From the NCBI GenBank assembly GCA_963771715.1, contig CAVYUQ010000003.1, forward strand, positions 620,001-684,000: a stretch of 64,000 bases of DNA, read 5' to 3'. Source of the stretch: JACVRW01 sp963771715 (GTDB lineage: Bacteria; Actinomycetota; Thermoleophilia; Solirubrobacterales; Thermoleophilaceae). Positions 30,215-40,516 of the stretch are shown here, in pieces (position 1 is the stretch's first letter; each line of letters opens with the position of its first letter). The position numbers and the translations under genes were made by a program. The notes beneath the pieces were generated by a model. It had not been told where the DNA came from and ran no database searches. It was given only the letters and a program-made list of their open reading frames with translations.

Positions 30215-30487
30215 CTATTTGCGGCCTTGCCTGGAGCGGCGGGCCATCTCCACTGGCACCTCGGCGGCGATGTTGACCGTGCGGCAGCGGCCGCATTTGA
30301 TCCGGACCCGCTTGCCCATGTGCTCTGGATTCATGCCCGTGGCGAGCACGTTGCCGCACTCGGCGCAGACGTAGTCGTTCTCGCCGTTGCCGCGGAAGAC
30401 CGGCCTATCAGGGTCGTCCTGGACAGCCGTCCCGCCGTCGATCGGGACCTCGCCTTCGCGTACAGGGCGCATCGTCTTGGTGGCCAT
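30215..30487 (-). CDS. Small zinc-ribbon protein
   Basis: Ninety residues from ATG 30487. Two CxxC pairs (CAECGN and CGRC), about 25 residues apart, form a probable zinc ribbon flanked by basic sequence (VRIKCGRCRTV; ARRSRQGRK). Its start overlaps the coxG stop by one base, so it is probably co-expressed with coxG, 64 bases before the PafBC start. DNA, RNA or protein binding is possible; function unknown. Confidence 0.7.
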   Translation of the reverse strand: MATKTMRPVREGEVPIDGGTAVQDDPDRPVFRGNGENDYVCAECGNVLATGMNPEHMGKRVRIKCGRCRTVNIAAEVPVEMARRSRQGRK

Positions 30488-30915
30488 CAGATGTTGGCGA
30501 GCTTCCCCGCGAAGTCCTTGATCAGCGCGTCCAGGACGCTGACCACGACGCCCTCGCCCATCGACGCCGCCTTGCCGGTGATCTGGGCCGCGGTGTGAAT
30601 CGTGCCGCCTCCGTCCGAGACCGCGAAGGTCACGTCCGCGTTGGCATGGCCCTGCCCGCCGGCCTCCCTCGACTTCACCTGCATCACGGCACGATGCTCG
30701 GCGGCGTCCTGTTCGATCACCTCGACGGTTCCCGTGAACGTCATGGACATCGCGCCCATCTTGACCTTGATCTCCGCCCTGACGGCGTCCGGGCCGGTCC
30801 GCTCGAGCACGGTTCCCCCCTCTACGCACGGAACCAGGCGCTCGAGATCGAGGATTGCCTCCCAGGTCTCCTCGATCGGCTTTCCGCTCGTGAAGGAATG
30901 GTCCAGCTCAACCAC
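30487..30915 (-). CDS. coxG: CoxG-like SRPBCC protein
   Basis: 142 residues, START/SRPBCC fold of the CO-dehydrogenase subunit G family. It begins HSFTSGKPIEETWEAILDLE, with the cavity-forming VPCVEGGTVLERTG and a C-terminal ADVTFAVSDGGGTIHTAAQI and long closing helix. A good ribosome site AAGGAG lies 7 bases before the GTG start. CoxG proteins have been linked to membrane attachment and electron transfer for aerobic CO dehydrogenase, and the cox operon lies just beyond the YceI gene. It lacks the long C-terminal membrane tail of some homologs. Confidence 0.85.
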   Translation of the reverse strand: MVELDHSFTSGKPIEETWEAILDLERLVPCVEGGTVLERTGPDAVRAEIKVKMGAMSMTFTGTVEVIEQDAAEHRAVMQVKSREAGGQGHANADVTFAVSDGGGTIHTAAQITGKAASMGEGVVVSVLDALIKDFAGKLANI

Positions 30916-30943
30916 GTGGGTCTCCTTGTCTTAGGGTGCGTCC

Positions 30944-31438
30944 ATGTCGCGTGTGTTCGGGCCCGACAACGCCACTCTGACTGTGAGCACGAAGCGAACC
31001 GGCGCGGCGTCCAAGGCAGGGCACGACCTGCTGATTGAAGTGACCTCGTGGTCGGCCACGCTCGACCCGGACGCTGACCCGGCGCTCACCCTGACAGCCG
31101 ACTCGCGCTCGCTCCGTGTACTCGAGGGGACCGGCGGCATCCAGGCGCTCGACGACGAGGCCAAGGCGGGCATCGCGCAGACGATCGACGAGGAGGTTCT
31201 CGAAGGGGCGCCGATCGAGTTCCGGTCGACCTCCGTCGAGGGCGGCAGGGTCGAGGGGGAGCTCGAGCTCGCGGGGGAACGCCATCCGATCAGCTTCGAG
31301 CTCGTGGCCGGTGAGGACGGACGGTTCGCGGGCCGCGCAACTGTCAAGCAGAGCGACTGGGGGATGAAGCCGTACACGGCGCTGTTCGGGACGCTCAAGG
31401 TCGCGGACGAGGTCGAGGTCGCGTTCGAGACGCGCTAG
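30944..31438 (+). CDS. YceI-family protein
   Basis: 164 residues, lipocalin-like beta-barrel of the YceI family (polyisoprenoid-binding). SRVFGPDNATLTVSTKRTG, AGHDLLIEV, ATLDPDADPALTLTADSRSL and a C-terminal MKPYTALFGTLKVADEVEV fit the family. No signal peptide, so probably cytoplasmic here. It is embedded on the opposite strand between coxG and the cox operon, ends overlapping the CoxL fragment by 4 bases, and starts only 28 bases from coxG. A role in quinone or isoprenoid handling is speculation. Confidence 0.88.
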   Translation: MSRVFGPDNATLTVSTKRTGAASKAGHDLLIEVTSWSATLDPDADPALTLTADSRSLRVLEGTGGIQALDDEAKAGIAQTIDEEVLEGAPIEFRSTSVEGGRVEGELELAGERHPISFELVAGEDGRFAGRATVKQSDWGMKPYTALFGTLKVADEVEVAFETR

Positions 31439-31890
31439 TCGCGGTACACGGTCTGAGCGTCGAGCCCGCCCTCCACTCCGGGCGGCAGGGCGCCCGAACC
31501 GTGGGCGTACAGGGCGAGGTCGGCGATCGTCTGTGGCTGTGAGCCATCGCCCGTGGCCGCGAAGGCGCCGTCCTGCCACGTGAGGCTGTCAGCCGGCGCG
31601 TCGAGCGCGGCGCCCGCGAGCAGCTGCGCCTTGTCGCGAATCTTGCCGGTGGCGCTCGTGATCGCGGTCTCGGTCCCTGCCGACGGGCTCGTGTTGAAGC
31701 CGTGACCCTCCCCGAAGCGGTCGGTGTCGGCCGGCACGACCTTCACGTCGAGGGCTGGAACGCCGAGCTCCCGCGCCACGAGCTCCGCGTACCGACCCTC
31801 GTTGCCGTCGGACTCAGTGGTGAGGCTCAGCACCATCTTTCCGGTCGGATGCACGCGCAGGAAGACCGCCCGGTATGCCTCGTCAGCCAT
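31435..31890 (-). CDS. Stand-alone CoxL-derived fragment protein
   Basis: 151 residues, clearly homologous to coxL residues about 490-630 in the same operon. Shared landmarks: RVHPTGK, ELGVPALDVKV, the DTDR-x-x-x-G segment, SGTETAITSATGKIRDKAQLL and GVEGGLDAQTVYRD. The molybdopterin-contacting QGQGHETTF stretch of CoxL is replaced by ESDGNEGRY, so catalysis is not expected. It has its own ATG, stop and an 8-base overlap with the upstream cysteine-protein gene. Probably a retained, non-catalytic domain rather than debris. Function unknown. Confidence 0.8.
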   Translation of the reverse strand: MADEAYRAVFLRVHPTGKMVLSLTTESDGNEGRYAELVARELGVPALDVKVVPADTDRFGEGHGFNTSPSAGTETAITSATGKIRDKAQLLAGAALDAPADSLTWQDGAFAATGDGSQPQTIADLALYAHGSGALPPGVEGGLDAQTVYRD

Positions 31891-32062
31891 CAGATGAACC
31901 CTCTCGCTCCAGGCGCTGGCGCTCCTGGTGGGCTGTCAGCGCGTTGTGCTCCTCCAGTTCGCAGAAGCTCGGCTGCGGCCCGCCGAGCGGATGCGGTGGC
32001 ACCGCCGGGCGCTCACAGCCCGGGTAGATGCACGTCTTCACCTGCGTCTCAGTCTCCTCCAT
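31883..32062 (-). CDS. Tiny Cys/His protein in the cox operon
   Basis: Fifty-nine residues from ATG 32062. Cysteines at CIYPGCERP and FCELEEH suggest a small zinc or iron site. The rest is charged (HQERQRLEREGSSDG). It overlaps the coxE stop by 14 bases and the CoxL-fragment start by 8 bases, so it belongs to the operon. No family recognised. The ending is predicted helical. Confidence 0.6.
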   Translation of the reverse strand: MEETETQVKTCIYPGCERPAVPPHPLGGPQPSFCELEEHNALTAHQERQRLEREGSSDG

Positions 32063-33410
32063 CGGCCCCCCAGCCGGGCGTCGTCTTCCCTCTGCTCGGC
32101 CCGTAGCCGCTCGGCATCGCGACGGAGCTGCCCTGGACCGGGGTCGCGCTCGCCCAGGGCTCCTCCTCCGGCTCCGGCGCGGGGATGGGGACAGGCTTAA
32201 GCCTGTCCCCATTCTGCTGCCCGCGCTCGGCTGCGATCGCCTCCACCACCTCGTCCAGAGCTTCGAGGCTGTGGCCGCTCACCAGCGCGTCGCAATGCGG
32301 CAGTGCCGCCGCCATGCCGCCCGCCCGTGGCGAGAACCCGCCTGCCCCCACGCGCGGGTTTACCCACACGATCCTGTACGCCAGGCGCGAGAGCCGCTCC
32401 ATCTCGCGTGCCACGAGCGCGGGATCGCCGCGCTCCCAGCCGTCGGAGAGGATCACGACCAGGGCGCCGCGCGCCATCCCCCGCCGGCCGTGGCGGTCGT
32501 TGAACGCCTTGAGGGCGTCGCCGATCCGGGTCCCGCTCGACCAGTCTGGAGCGGCGGCCGCGGCGCGCTGGATCGCGCGTTCCGGACTCCGTGAGCGCAG
32601 TGCGCGTGTCAGGCGAGTCAGGCGAGTGGCGAAGACGAATGCCTCGGTGTTCGGCGAGCTGCCCGCCGCGCAGGTGAGGAACTGGAGGTAGGCGCGCGCG
32701 TAGGGCTCCATCGAGCCCGATATGTCGCAGAGCATGACGACCCGGCGGGGAACGACACGCCTGCGCCGCCGCGCCAGGCGAATCGGGTCGCCGCCGGTCC
32801 GCATGCTCCCGCGAAGCGTCCGGCGCATGTCCAGGCGCTCGCCACGGCGATCCCGCTTGGAGCGGCGCGTGCGCCGCCTCGGTGTGGCGACCTCGAGGCG
32901 GGCCATCAGTCCGTAGAGCTGCGCGAGCTCGCCCGGGGCGAGAGCGTCGAAGCGCTTGCTGCGCAGCACTTCCTCATCGCTGGCCGCCATCGGCACGGCC
33001 ACATCTCGCAGCTCCTCGTCCTCGCCGGAGCCTGGGGGACCGGCCGAGAGCGCGCCCGTGGCCACGCCCGCCTCTCCCTGGCTCCGCGAGGCGGCGCTCG
33101 GCTCGGTCGCCGGGGGCGTGTCGACGTCCTCGGGCTCGAACTCGGCTGCCGGCTCGCGAGTGCCGAACACCGACGCGAAGACCGCATCGAACGCCTTCAC
33201 CTGCGCCGAATCCGAAACCAGCACCGCCCGGGCGGTCCAGTAGAGCCGCCGACGCGAGACGGGCCTCACCAGTGCGAGCGCCTGCGCGAAGCGCGCGCCG
33301 CGCTCGGCGGTGATGGGAACGCCGGCCTCGCGCAGCCGACGGCTGAAGGCGCCGGCGAGCGCCGGAAGGTCCAGATGAATCGTCTCTACGGTGAACGGGG
33401 GAGAGGTCAT
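32049..33410 (-). CDS. coxE: CoxE-like VWA-domain protein
   Basis: 453 residues. The N-terminus (ETIHLDLPALAGAFSRRLRE) and the VWA domain with MIDAS motif LCDISGSMEPYARAYLQ (DxSxS) and SDGWERGDPALVAREMERL match CoxE, which cooperates with the CoxD AAA+ ATPase in maturing the CO-dehydrogenase active site. A basic linker (RRRTRRSKRDRRGERLDMRR) lies before the VWA. The last about 45 residues are low complexity, and a perfect DNA palindrome is inserted there at 32185-32212. Overlaps CoxD's stop by 4 bases. Confidence 0.92.
   Translation of the reverse strand: MTSPPFTVETIHLDLPALAGAFSRRLREAGVPITAERGARFAQALALVRPVSRRRLYWTARAVLVSDSAQVKAFDAVFASVFGTREPAAEFEPEDVDTPPATEPSAASRSQGEAGVATGALSAGPPGSGEDEELRDVAVPMAASDEEVLRSKRFDALAPGELAQLYGLMARLEVATPRRRTRRSKRDRRGERLDMRRTLRGSMRTGGDPIRLARRRRRVVPRRVVMLCDISGSMEPYARAYLQFLTCAAGSSPNTEAFVFATRLTRLTRALRSRSPERAIQRAAAAAPDWSSGTRIGDALKAFNDRHGRRGMARGALVVILSDGWERGDPALVAREMERLSRLAYRIVWVNPRVGAGGFSPRAGGMAAALPHCDALVSGHSLEALDEVVEAIAAERGQQNGDRLKPVPIPAPEPEEEPWASATPVQGSSVAMPSGYGPSRGKTTPGWGADGGD
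32185..32212. repeat. Perfect 28-base palindrome inside coxE
   Basis: Fourteen-base arms reading ATGGGGACAGGCTT and its exact complement AAGCCTGTCCCCAT with no spacer, in frame within the 3' end of coxE, where it encodes NGDRLKPVPI. Perfect self-complementarity at this length inside coding DNA is improbable by chance. Likely a small mobile palindromic element or a functional hairpin near the coxE stop. I saw no second copy in the window. Confidence 0.85.
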
Positions 33411-34309
33411 CGCGCCACGAGCTGCTCCAACCCGGCAGCGCGGACCACCTCCTGGTCCTCGCTGTACTTCAGCACCGAGCCCAGCGTCCGATCGACGGCC
33501 GCTTCGTCGAGCTGCTCGACACCGAGCAGCTCGAGTGCCGCGACCCAGTCGATCGCCTCGGCCACCCCGGGCGGCTTCTGAACGTCGCTGTCGCGAATGC
33601 GAGCCACCGCGTCCGCCACCTGGACCGCCAGCAGCTCCGACGCGCCCTTGACCCGGCGCCGCACGATCTCGACCTCGCGCTCCGGGGTCGGATAGTCGAT
33701 CCAGTGGTAGAGGCAGCGGCGCTTCACCGCGTCGTGGAGGTCACGCGTCCGGTTCGACGTCAGCACGATCACCGGCGGGTGCGTGGCCCGGACGGTGCCG
33801 ATCTCGGGAATCGTGACCGCGGCGTCGGCGAGCAGCTCGAGCAGGAACGCCTCGAAGTCGTCGTCGGCGCGGTCGATCTCGTCGATCAGCAGGACCGCCG
33901 GCCGCGGACCGGGGTGCTCGAGCGCGCGGAGCAGCGGGCGGCGAATCAGGTAGTCGGGACCGAAGAGGTCCTCCTCCGAGAGCTTCGTGCCGCTCGCGTC
34001 GGCGAGCCGGATGCTCAGCAGCTGGCGTGGGTAGTTCCACTCGTACAGCGCTTCGGCCGCGTCGATGCCGTCGTAGCACTGGAGTCGGATCAGGGGCGTG
34101 TCGAGAACGGCCGCCAGGGACTTGCCGGCCTCGGTCTTCCCAACGCCCGCCTCCCCCTCGAGCAGCAACGGCTGAGGCAGTCGGAGGCTCAGGTACATCG
34201 ACGTGGCGAGACCCTCGTCGACGAGGTAGTCGACGGTCGCGAGCCGCTGGGCAAGTGTCTCTACATCCGGGACGAGGTGGCGGATCTCGCCCGCAGCGTC
34301 ACCCGTCAC
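33407..34309 (-). CDS. coxD: CoxD-like MoxR AAA+ ATPase
   Basis: 300 residues from GTG 34309. Walker A GEAGVGKTEAGKSLA, Walker B VLLIDEIDRADDDF, sensor region VIVLTSNRTRDLHDAVKRRCLYHW. CoxD is the MoxR-type ATPase that helps build the Cu/Mo cluster of CO dehydrogenase with CoxE. It overlaps the XdhC stop by 11 bases and the CoxE start by 4 bases, so the order XdhC-CoxD-CoxE is coupled. No obvious defects. Confidence 0.93.
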   Translation of the reverse strand: MTGDAAGEIRHLVPDVETLAQRLATVDYLVDEGLATSMYLSLRLPQPLLLEGEAGVGKTEAGKSLAAVLDTPLIRLQCYDGIDAAEALYEWNYPRQLLSIRLADASGTKLSEEDLFGPDYLIRRPLLRALEHPGPRPAVLLIDEIDRADDDFEAFLLELLADAAVTIPEIGTVRATHPPVIVLTSNRTRDLHDAVKRRCLYHWIDYPTPEREVEIVRRRVKGASELLAVQVADAVARIRDSDVQKPPGVAEAIDWVAALELLGVEQLDEAAVDRTLGSVLKYSEDQEVVRAAGLEQLVAR

Positions 34310-35086
34310 AGCATCCCGTCTCCCCGGCCGCCGCCTCCGGCGTGGTGCTACCGCGCGACCAGCCACGGCGGACCTCGATGATGCGAGCGAGGATCGAGAG
34401 CGCGACCTCGGCAGGTGTGCGAGCGCCGATGTCGAGTCCCGCGGGGGTCTCGAGCGTCTCGAGCAGGTCCTCCGAGACGCCCTCGGCTCGGAGCTCGTCG
34501 ATCACGGCCGCGCCGCGCTTCTTGCTGGCCACGAGGCCGACGTAGCGGACGCCCGCCTCGAGGCCGGCGCGCAGCGTCGCGACCTCGTCGTTCCCGTGTG
34601 CCGCCACGACGAGGGCGAGGTCGCCGGCGGTGGGGGTGAGCACATCGTCCTTGATGTCGTGCGCCGCCACCATTTCCAGTCCTACCTCGTCGCCGAGCCG
34701 GCGCAGTGCGGCCACGATCGGCGAGTCGCCGGCCACGAGCACACGGGGCGCGGGCAGGACCGGCTCGAGGAAGATCTCGATCGCGCCTCCGGAGAGGCAG
34801 GAATTGGGCACGGTGACCGCGCCCTCCTCCCTGACGGGTTCGCCGTCCGCGACGACACGCAATAGGAGCGGCTGTTCGGCCTCCATCGCCTCCAGCGCGT
34901 AGAGCCGCACGGTGTGCTGCGCGCAGACGCCGCCGATGAAGCCCTCAATCGTCCCGTCCGAGTGCACGAGCCCGACGCTCCCCGGCTGCACGCTGGCCGG
35001 TCGCTGCACCCGCACGACGGTGGCCACCACGAATGGCGCACGCTCCGAGGCGAGCTCCTGCGCCCTCCGGCTGAGCGCGTCTCCGA

Positions 35087-35090
<4 letters not shown>
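34299..35090 (-). CDS. XdhC/CoxI-family molybdenum cofactor insertion protein
   Basis: 263 residues. An N-terminal XdhC domain (FVVATVVRVQRPASVQPGSV, IEGFIGGVCAQHTVRLYALE) and a C-terminal Rossmann domain (PRVLVAGDSPIVAALRRLGD; YVGLVASKKRGAAVIDELRA; DIGARTPAEVALSILARIIE). Members bind molybdenum cofactor and help insert it in molybdenum hydroxylases. Directly downstream of coxL with a 4-base overlap. CoxF/CoxI-like assignment is by position. Confidence 0.88.
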
Positions 35091-37471
<2,381 letters not shown>

Positions 37472-37473
37472 GG

Positions 37474-37953
37474 TTAGACCTCCTGCCTCGTAGCGGCCTC
37501 GTGTTGCGCCGCCCACTGAACGGCGGCGACGATGTTCTTGTAGCCCGTGCAGCGGCAGATGCCGCCGGAGATAGCCGTCCGTATCTCGTCCTCGGTCGGA
37601 TTCGGGTTCTCATCCAGCAACGCGCGGCTCGTCATCAGCATCCCCGGGGTGCAGAACCCACACTGGAGGGCGTGCGTCTCGTGGAAGCCCTGCTGGACGG
37701 GGTCGAGCGTGCCGTTCACCTCGAGCGACTCGACGGTCCGGATCTCGTGGCCCTCGCACATCACCGCCAGGGTCGTGCACGACTTGATCGGCTGCCCGTC
37801 CATCAACACGACGCAGGCGCCGCAGTTGGAGGTGTCGCAGCCCCAGTGGGTGCCGGTGAGTCCCGGCGTGTCTCGGATGAAGTGGACGAGCAGCTGACGA
37901 GGCTCGATGTCGCGCGAGACCGCCTCTCCGTTGATCGAAACGGTGACTTGCAT
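37474..37953 (-). CDS. coxS: Carbon monoxide dehydrogenase small iron-sulfur subunit
   Basis: 159 residues carrying two 2Fe-2S clusters. The N-terminal plant-ferredoxin-like set GCDTSNCGACVVLMDG plus a later Cys (KSCTTLA), and the C-terminal alpha-helical set LQCGFCTPGM and GGICRCTGYKNIV. Transfers electrons from CoxL to the CoxM flavin. Strong AGGAGG site before the ATG. Ends 2 bases before coxL. Confidence 0.96.
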   Translation of the reverse strand: MQVTVSINGEAVSRDIEPRQLLVHFIRDTPGLTGTHWGCDTSNCGACVVLMDGQPIKSCTTLAVMCEGHEIRTVESLEVNGTLDPVQQGFHETHALQCGFCTPGMLMTSRALLDENPNPTEDEIRTAISGGICRCTGYKNIVAAVQWAAQHEAATRQEV

Positions 37954-37956
37954 GGG

Positions 37957-38832
37957 TCAGGCCTCCTGGTGCTGAGCGCGAGCCGCCGCGCGGCGCAGTG
38001 CGCGTTTCGTGAGCACGCCCGCTAGGTGGCGCTTGTAGTCGACCGGTCCGCGGCCGTCCGGGAAGGGTGTGCAGTCCTCGGAGGCAATTGCGCCCGCCTC
38101 GGCGAACAGCTCATCCGATGGCGCCTTGCCGCGCAGGAGCTCCTCCGCGCGCGTGACGTGCACCGTGGTCGGTCCCACCGCGCTCAGCGCCACGCCGGCT
38201 TCCGCGATCGTGCCGTTCTCGATCCAGAGCGCCGCGGACGCCGCGGCGATCGCCCAGTCGCCGGCGCGGCGTTCGACCTTCTCGTGGGCGCTGCCGCCCC
38301 CGGCGCGCAGCGGTAGCCGTACCTCCGTCAGGAGCTCGCCCTCGCCGACCGCGGTCATGTAGGGGCCGATGTGGAACTCGTCGAGGCCCACGACGCGCTC
38401 GCCCCCGGCGCCCCGGATCACCACGCTCGCCTTCAGGGCCGAGCAGACGGCCGAGAGGTCCTCCGCGGCATCGGCCTGGCAGAGCGACCCGCCGATCGTG
38501 CCGCGGTTGCGAACGACCGGGTCGGCGATCACCTGCTCGGCATCGCGGAAGGCGGGGAAGCGCAGCGCGAGGAGGTCCGACTTCAAGAGCTCCACGTGAC
38601 GCGTGAGGGCACCGATCCGGACCTCGTGGCCTTCCTCGCGGACGAACGACAGCTCGTCGAGGTCGTTGATGTCGATCAGGTGCTCCGGGTTCGCGAGGCG
38701 GAGCTTCATCATCGGCAGCAGGCTGTGTCCGCCGGCGATGATCCTGGCCTCCGAGCCGCGCCGCTGGAGCGCATCGATCGCGCCCTCGACGCTGGTGGCG
38801 CGTTCGTACTCGAATGAGGCGGGGGTCTGCAC
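37957..38832 (-). CDS. coxM: Carbon monoxide dehydrogenase medium FAD subunit
   Basis: 291 residues; VAO/CO-dehydrogenase FAD-binding domain with AGGHSLLPMMKLRLANPEHL (FAD pyrophosphate contact) and VVRNRGTIGGSLCQADAAED. The C-terminal CO-dehydrogenase flavoprotein domain spans roughly 175-285. GTG start at 38832 after AGGAGAG. Passes electrons from CoxS towards the quinone pool. It ends 3 bases before coxS. Confidence 0.95.
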   Translation of the reverse strand: MQTPASFEYERATSVEGAIDALQRRGSEARIIAGGHSLLPMMKLRLANPEHLIDINDLDELSFVREEGHEVRIGALTRHVELLKSDLLALRFPAFRDAEQVIADPVVRNRGTIGGSLCQADAAEDLSAVCSALKASVVIRGAGGERVVGLDEFHIGPYMTAVGEGELLTEVRLPLRAGGGSAHEKVERRAGDWAIAAASAALWIENGTIAEAGVALSAVGPTTVHVTRAEELLRGKAPSDELFAEAGAIASEDCTPFPDGRGPVDYKRHLAGVLTKRALRRAAARAQHQEA

Positions 38833-38850
38833 GGAGCTCTCTCCTGTCGT

Positions 38851-39687
38851 CTACGAGTCCAGGTCCACCTGGCGCGGACCCCCGTCGGAGGTCGCGTCGG
38901 CCTCGTCGCCGGCATCCGGGTCGATGCCGGTCTCGGTCGCGGGCTCCTCGGATCCGGTCGTCTCTCCGAGGACGGGGCTGCCGAGCTCCGGGTCCTCCGC
39001 CAGCATCTCGCGCGGCGCGTCGGACCCTCCGAGCTCGGCCGGGACGATGCCCTCGGCGGCCGTTTCGGCCCACGGGCCCTTCTCGCGGATCTCGGCCTCG
39101 TCCGGCGTGGTGCCACCGCGCTGCTCGCTCGGCGGGTACTGCACGGGCGCGTTTGTGCCGATGATCGGCGACCTCGCCAGCTTCTCGGGGCGCGTCTGGC
39201 GCGTCTCGGGGTAGAGCGAGCGCGCGTCTAGGCTGCCGCCCTCCACGTTTCGAAGCACGGGGCCGTTGGGACTGGCGGCGGCGATCGGGGCCTCGCGCCC
39301 GAGCCGGGCCAGCGTGAGCGTTCCCTTCGTGTAAACCTCGGAGATCCGCGGCGGCTTGACGGTCCCGCTGTCGGGGAACTGCCGCAGGCCCTCCGCGGCG
39401 GCACCGGGATAGAGCCCTTCCACCAGGCCCATCGCGTCCCCCAGCCCCGCCTTTTTCACGAGCAGGCCCTCGAGCAGGTCCACGCCCGCGTCGAGGTTCC
39501 GGTTGATGTCGCTCACGACGTCAGCCACCGGAGCGCTCTTCTCGATGATCCCGCCGACGCCCGCGATCGCCTCGTCGAGCCCGGCCGTGATCTGCCTGAG
39601 CGCGACGATCGTCGAGACCAGGTAATAGACGAGTGCGAGCACGATCAGGACCACTGCGACGATCAGGACCACGCCTGCTGCGGGCAT
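38851..39687 (-). CDS. Single-pass membrane protein with disordered tail
   Basis: 278 residues. One long hydrophobic helix (GVVLIVAVVLIVLALVYYLV, residues about 5-30), then a helical stretch (ITAGLDEAIAGVGGIIEKS; VVSDINRNLDAGVDLLEGLL), then a proline- and acid-rich, probably disordered region (about 100-278, with repeated short E/P blocks). It is the last of five membrane genes, 18 bases from coxM. The helical part resembles the 40229 protein. Unknown function, perhaps a scaffold. Confidence 0.75.
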   Translation of the reverse strand: MPAAGVVLIVAVVLIVLALVYYLVSTIVALRQITAGLDEAIAGVGGIIEKSAPVADVVSDINRNLDAGVDLLEGLLVKKAGLGDAMGLVEGLYPGAAAEGLRQFPDSGTVKPPRISEVYTKGTLTLARLGREAPIAAASPNGPVLRNVEGGSLDARSLYPETRQTRPEKLARSPIIGTNAPVQYPPSEQRGGTTPDEAEIREKGPWAETAAEGIVPAELGGSDAPREMLAEDPELGSPVLGETTGSEEPATETGIDPDAGDEADATSDGGPRQVDLDS

Positions 39688-39696
39688 CGCTACTCC

Positions 39697-39957
39697 TCAG
39701 CTCTCATCGTCGACGATCGTGTCGAGCGAGCCGCCGTAGTTCGCGACCACCTCGACCGTTTGCTTGACCTGCGCCTGCGTCGTGAGGAGCAGCGGGACGG
39801 CGTCGAGGTCCTTCGAGCCCGCGTTTGCCGCGGCCGCGATCCGCTGGACGCTCGGCACGATGCTGCGGGCGGCATCGAGCACGCCCTTCAGCAGATACAC
39901 GACGACCGGCAGGATCACGACAAGTAGGAGTACGTTCCCGATCCACCAGAGGGTCAT
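39697..39957 (-). CDS. Small single-pass membrane protein
   Basis: Eighty-six residues. N-terminal membrane helix (WWIGNVLLLVVILPVVVYLL) followed by Lys and a helical soluble tail (VLDAARSIVPSVQRIAAAAN; VKQTVEVVANYGGSLDTIVD). Positive-inside reasoning places the tail in the cytoplasm. Overlaps its upstream neighbour by 4 bases; the next gene begins 9 bases after it. No recognised domain. Confidence 0.75.
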   Translation of the reverse strand: MTLWWIGNVLLLVVILPVVVYLLKGVLDAARSIVPSVQRIAAAANAGSKDLDAVPLLLTTQAQVKQTVEVVANYGGSLDTIVDDES

Positions 39958-40232
39958 CTCGGCCTCCTCTCGGCGACGGTGGCGGCCTTGGCTGCGATCC
40001 CCGGCATCGCGCCGAGGATGACCTCGAACTGAGCATTGATCGCCTGGACCGCCGGCTCGAGTGGGCGCAGGTGCTCGGACTCGACGCTTTCGAGGGCCCC
40101 CGCCAGCGTGGCCAGGTTCTTCGACGTCGACTCGAGCCGGCTGCGAATGCGGATCAGCGCCAGGGCGAGCACTGCCACCACCACGACGGCGAGCAGGACG
40201 CTTAGGAGCACGAGCAGGTCGGTGTCGCTCAT
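39954..40232 (-). CDS. Small single-pass membrane protein
   Basis: Ninety-two residues. Membrane helix at residues about 5-28 (LLVLLSVLLAVVVVAVLALA), then basic RIRSRLES and a long amphipathic helix (KNLATLAGALESVESEHLRP; AINAQFEVILGAMPGIAAKA). Four-base overlaps with both neighbours. Third in the five-gene membrane cassette of the cox operon. Function unknown. Confidence 0.75.
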   Translation of the reverse strand: MSDTDLLVLLSVLLAVVVVAVLALALIRIRSRLESTSKNLATLAGALESVESEHLRPLEPAVQAINAQFEVILGAMPGIAAKAATVAERRPR

Positions 40233-40516
40233 GAGTCGCCGTACCCGTCGGTCAGCGCGTTCATATAGCGGTCCTGGACCACGGCTTCCTCCACGATCAG
40301 GCCGAGCACCGGCGCGGTGGCCTCGAGCTGCGGGATGTGGGCCGTGTTGCCCGCAACCTTCCCGGCCACCTCCAGGAGGCCGCCCACGGACCTGTCGATG
40401 TCGTCGACGCTCCTCACGAGAACGATCAGAAGGAACGCGACCACCAGCGCGGCGACGAGGCCGATCCCGAGTGAGATCGCCCAGAGGCCGTTATTCGACA
40501 CCGCAAGCGTCGTCAT
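40229..40516 (-). CDS. Small single-pass membrane protein
   Basis: Ninety-five residues from ATG 40516. Membrane helix (LWAISLGIGLVAALVVAFLL) then VRSVDDIDRSVGGLLEVAGK, VAGNTAHIPQLEATAPVLGL and an acidic end (DRYMNALTDGYGDS). The tail pattern resembles the 278-residue protein's helical region, suggesting paralogy. An earlier in-frame start is possible, but this one gives a clean 4-base overlap with the 40513 gene. Confidence 0.75.
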   Translation of the reverse strand: MTTLAVSNNGLWAISLGIGLVAALVVAFLLIVLVRSVDDIDRSVGGLLEVAGKVAGNTAHIPQLEATAPVLGLIVEEAVVQDRYMNALTDGYGDS

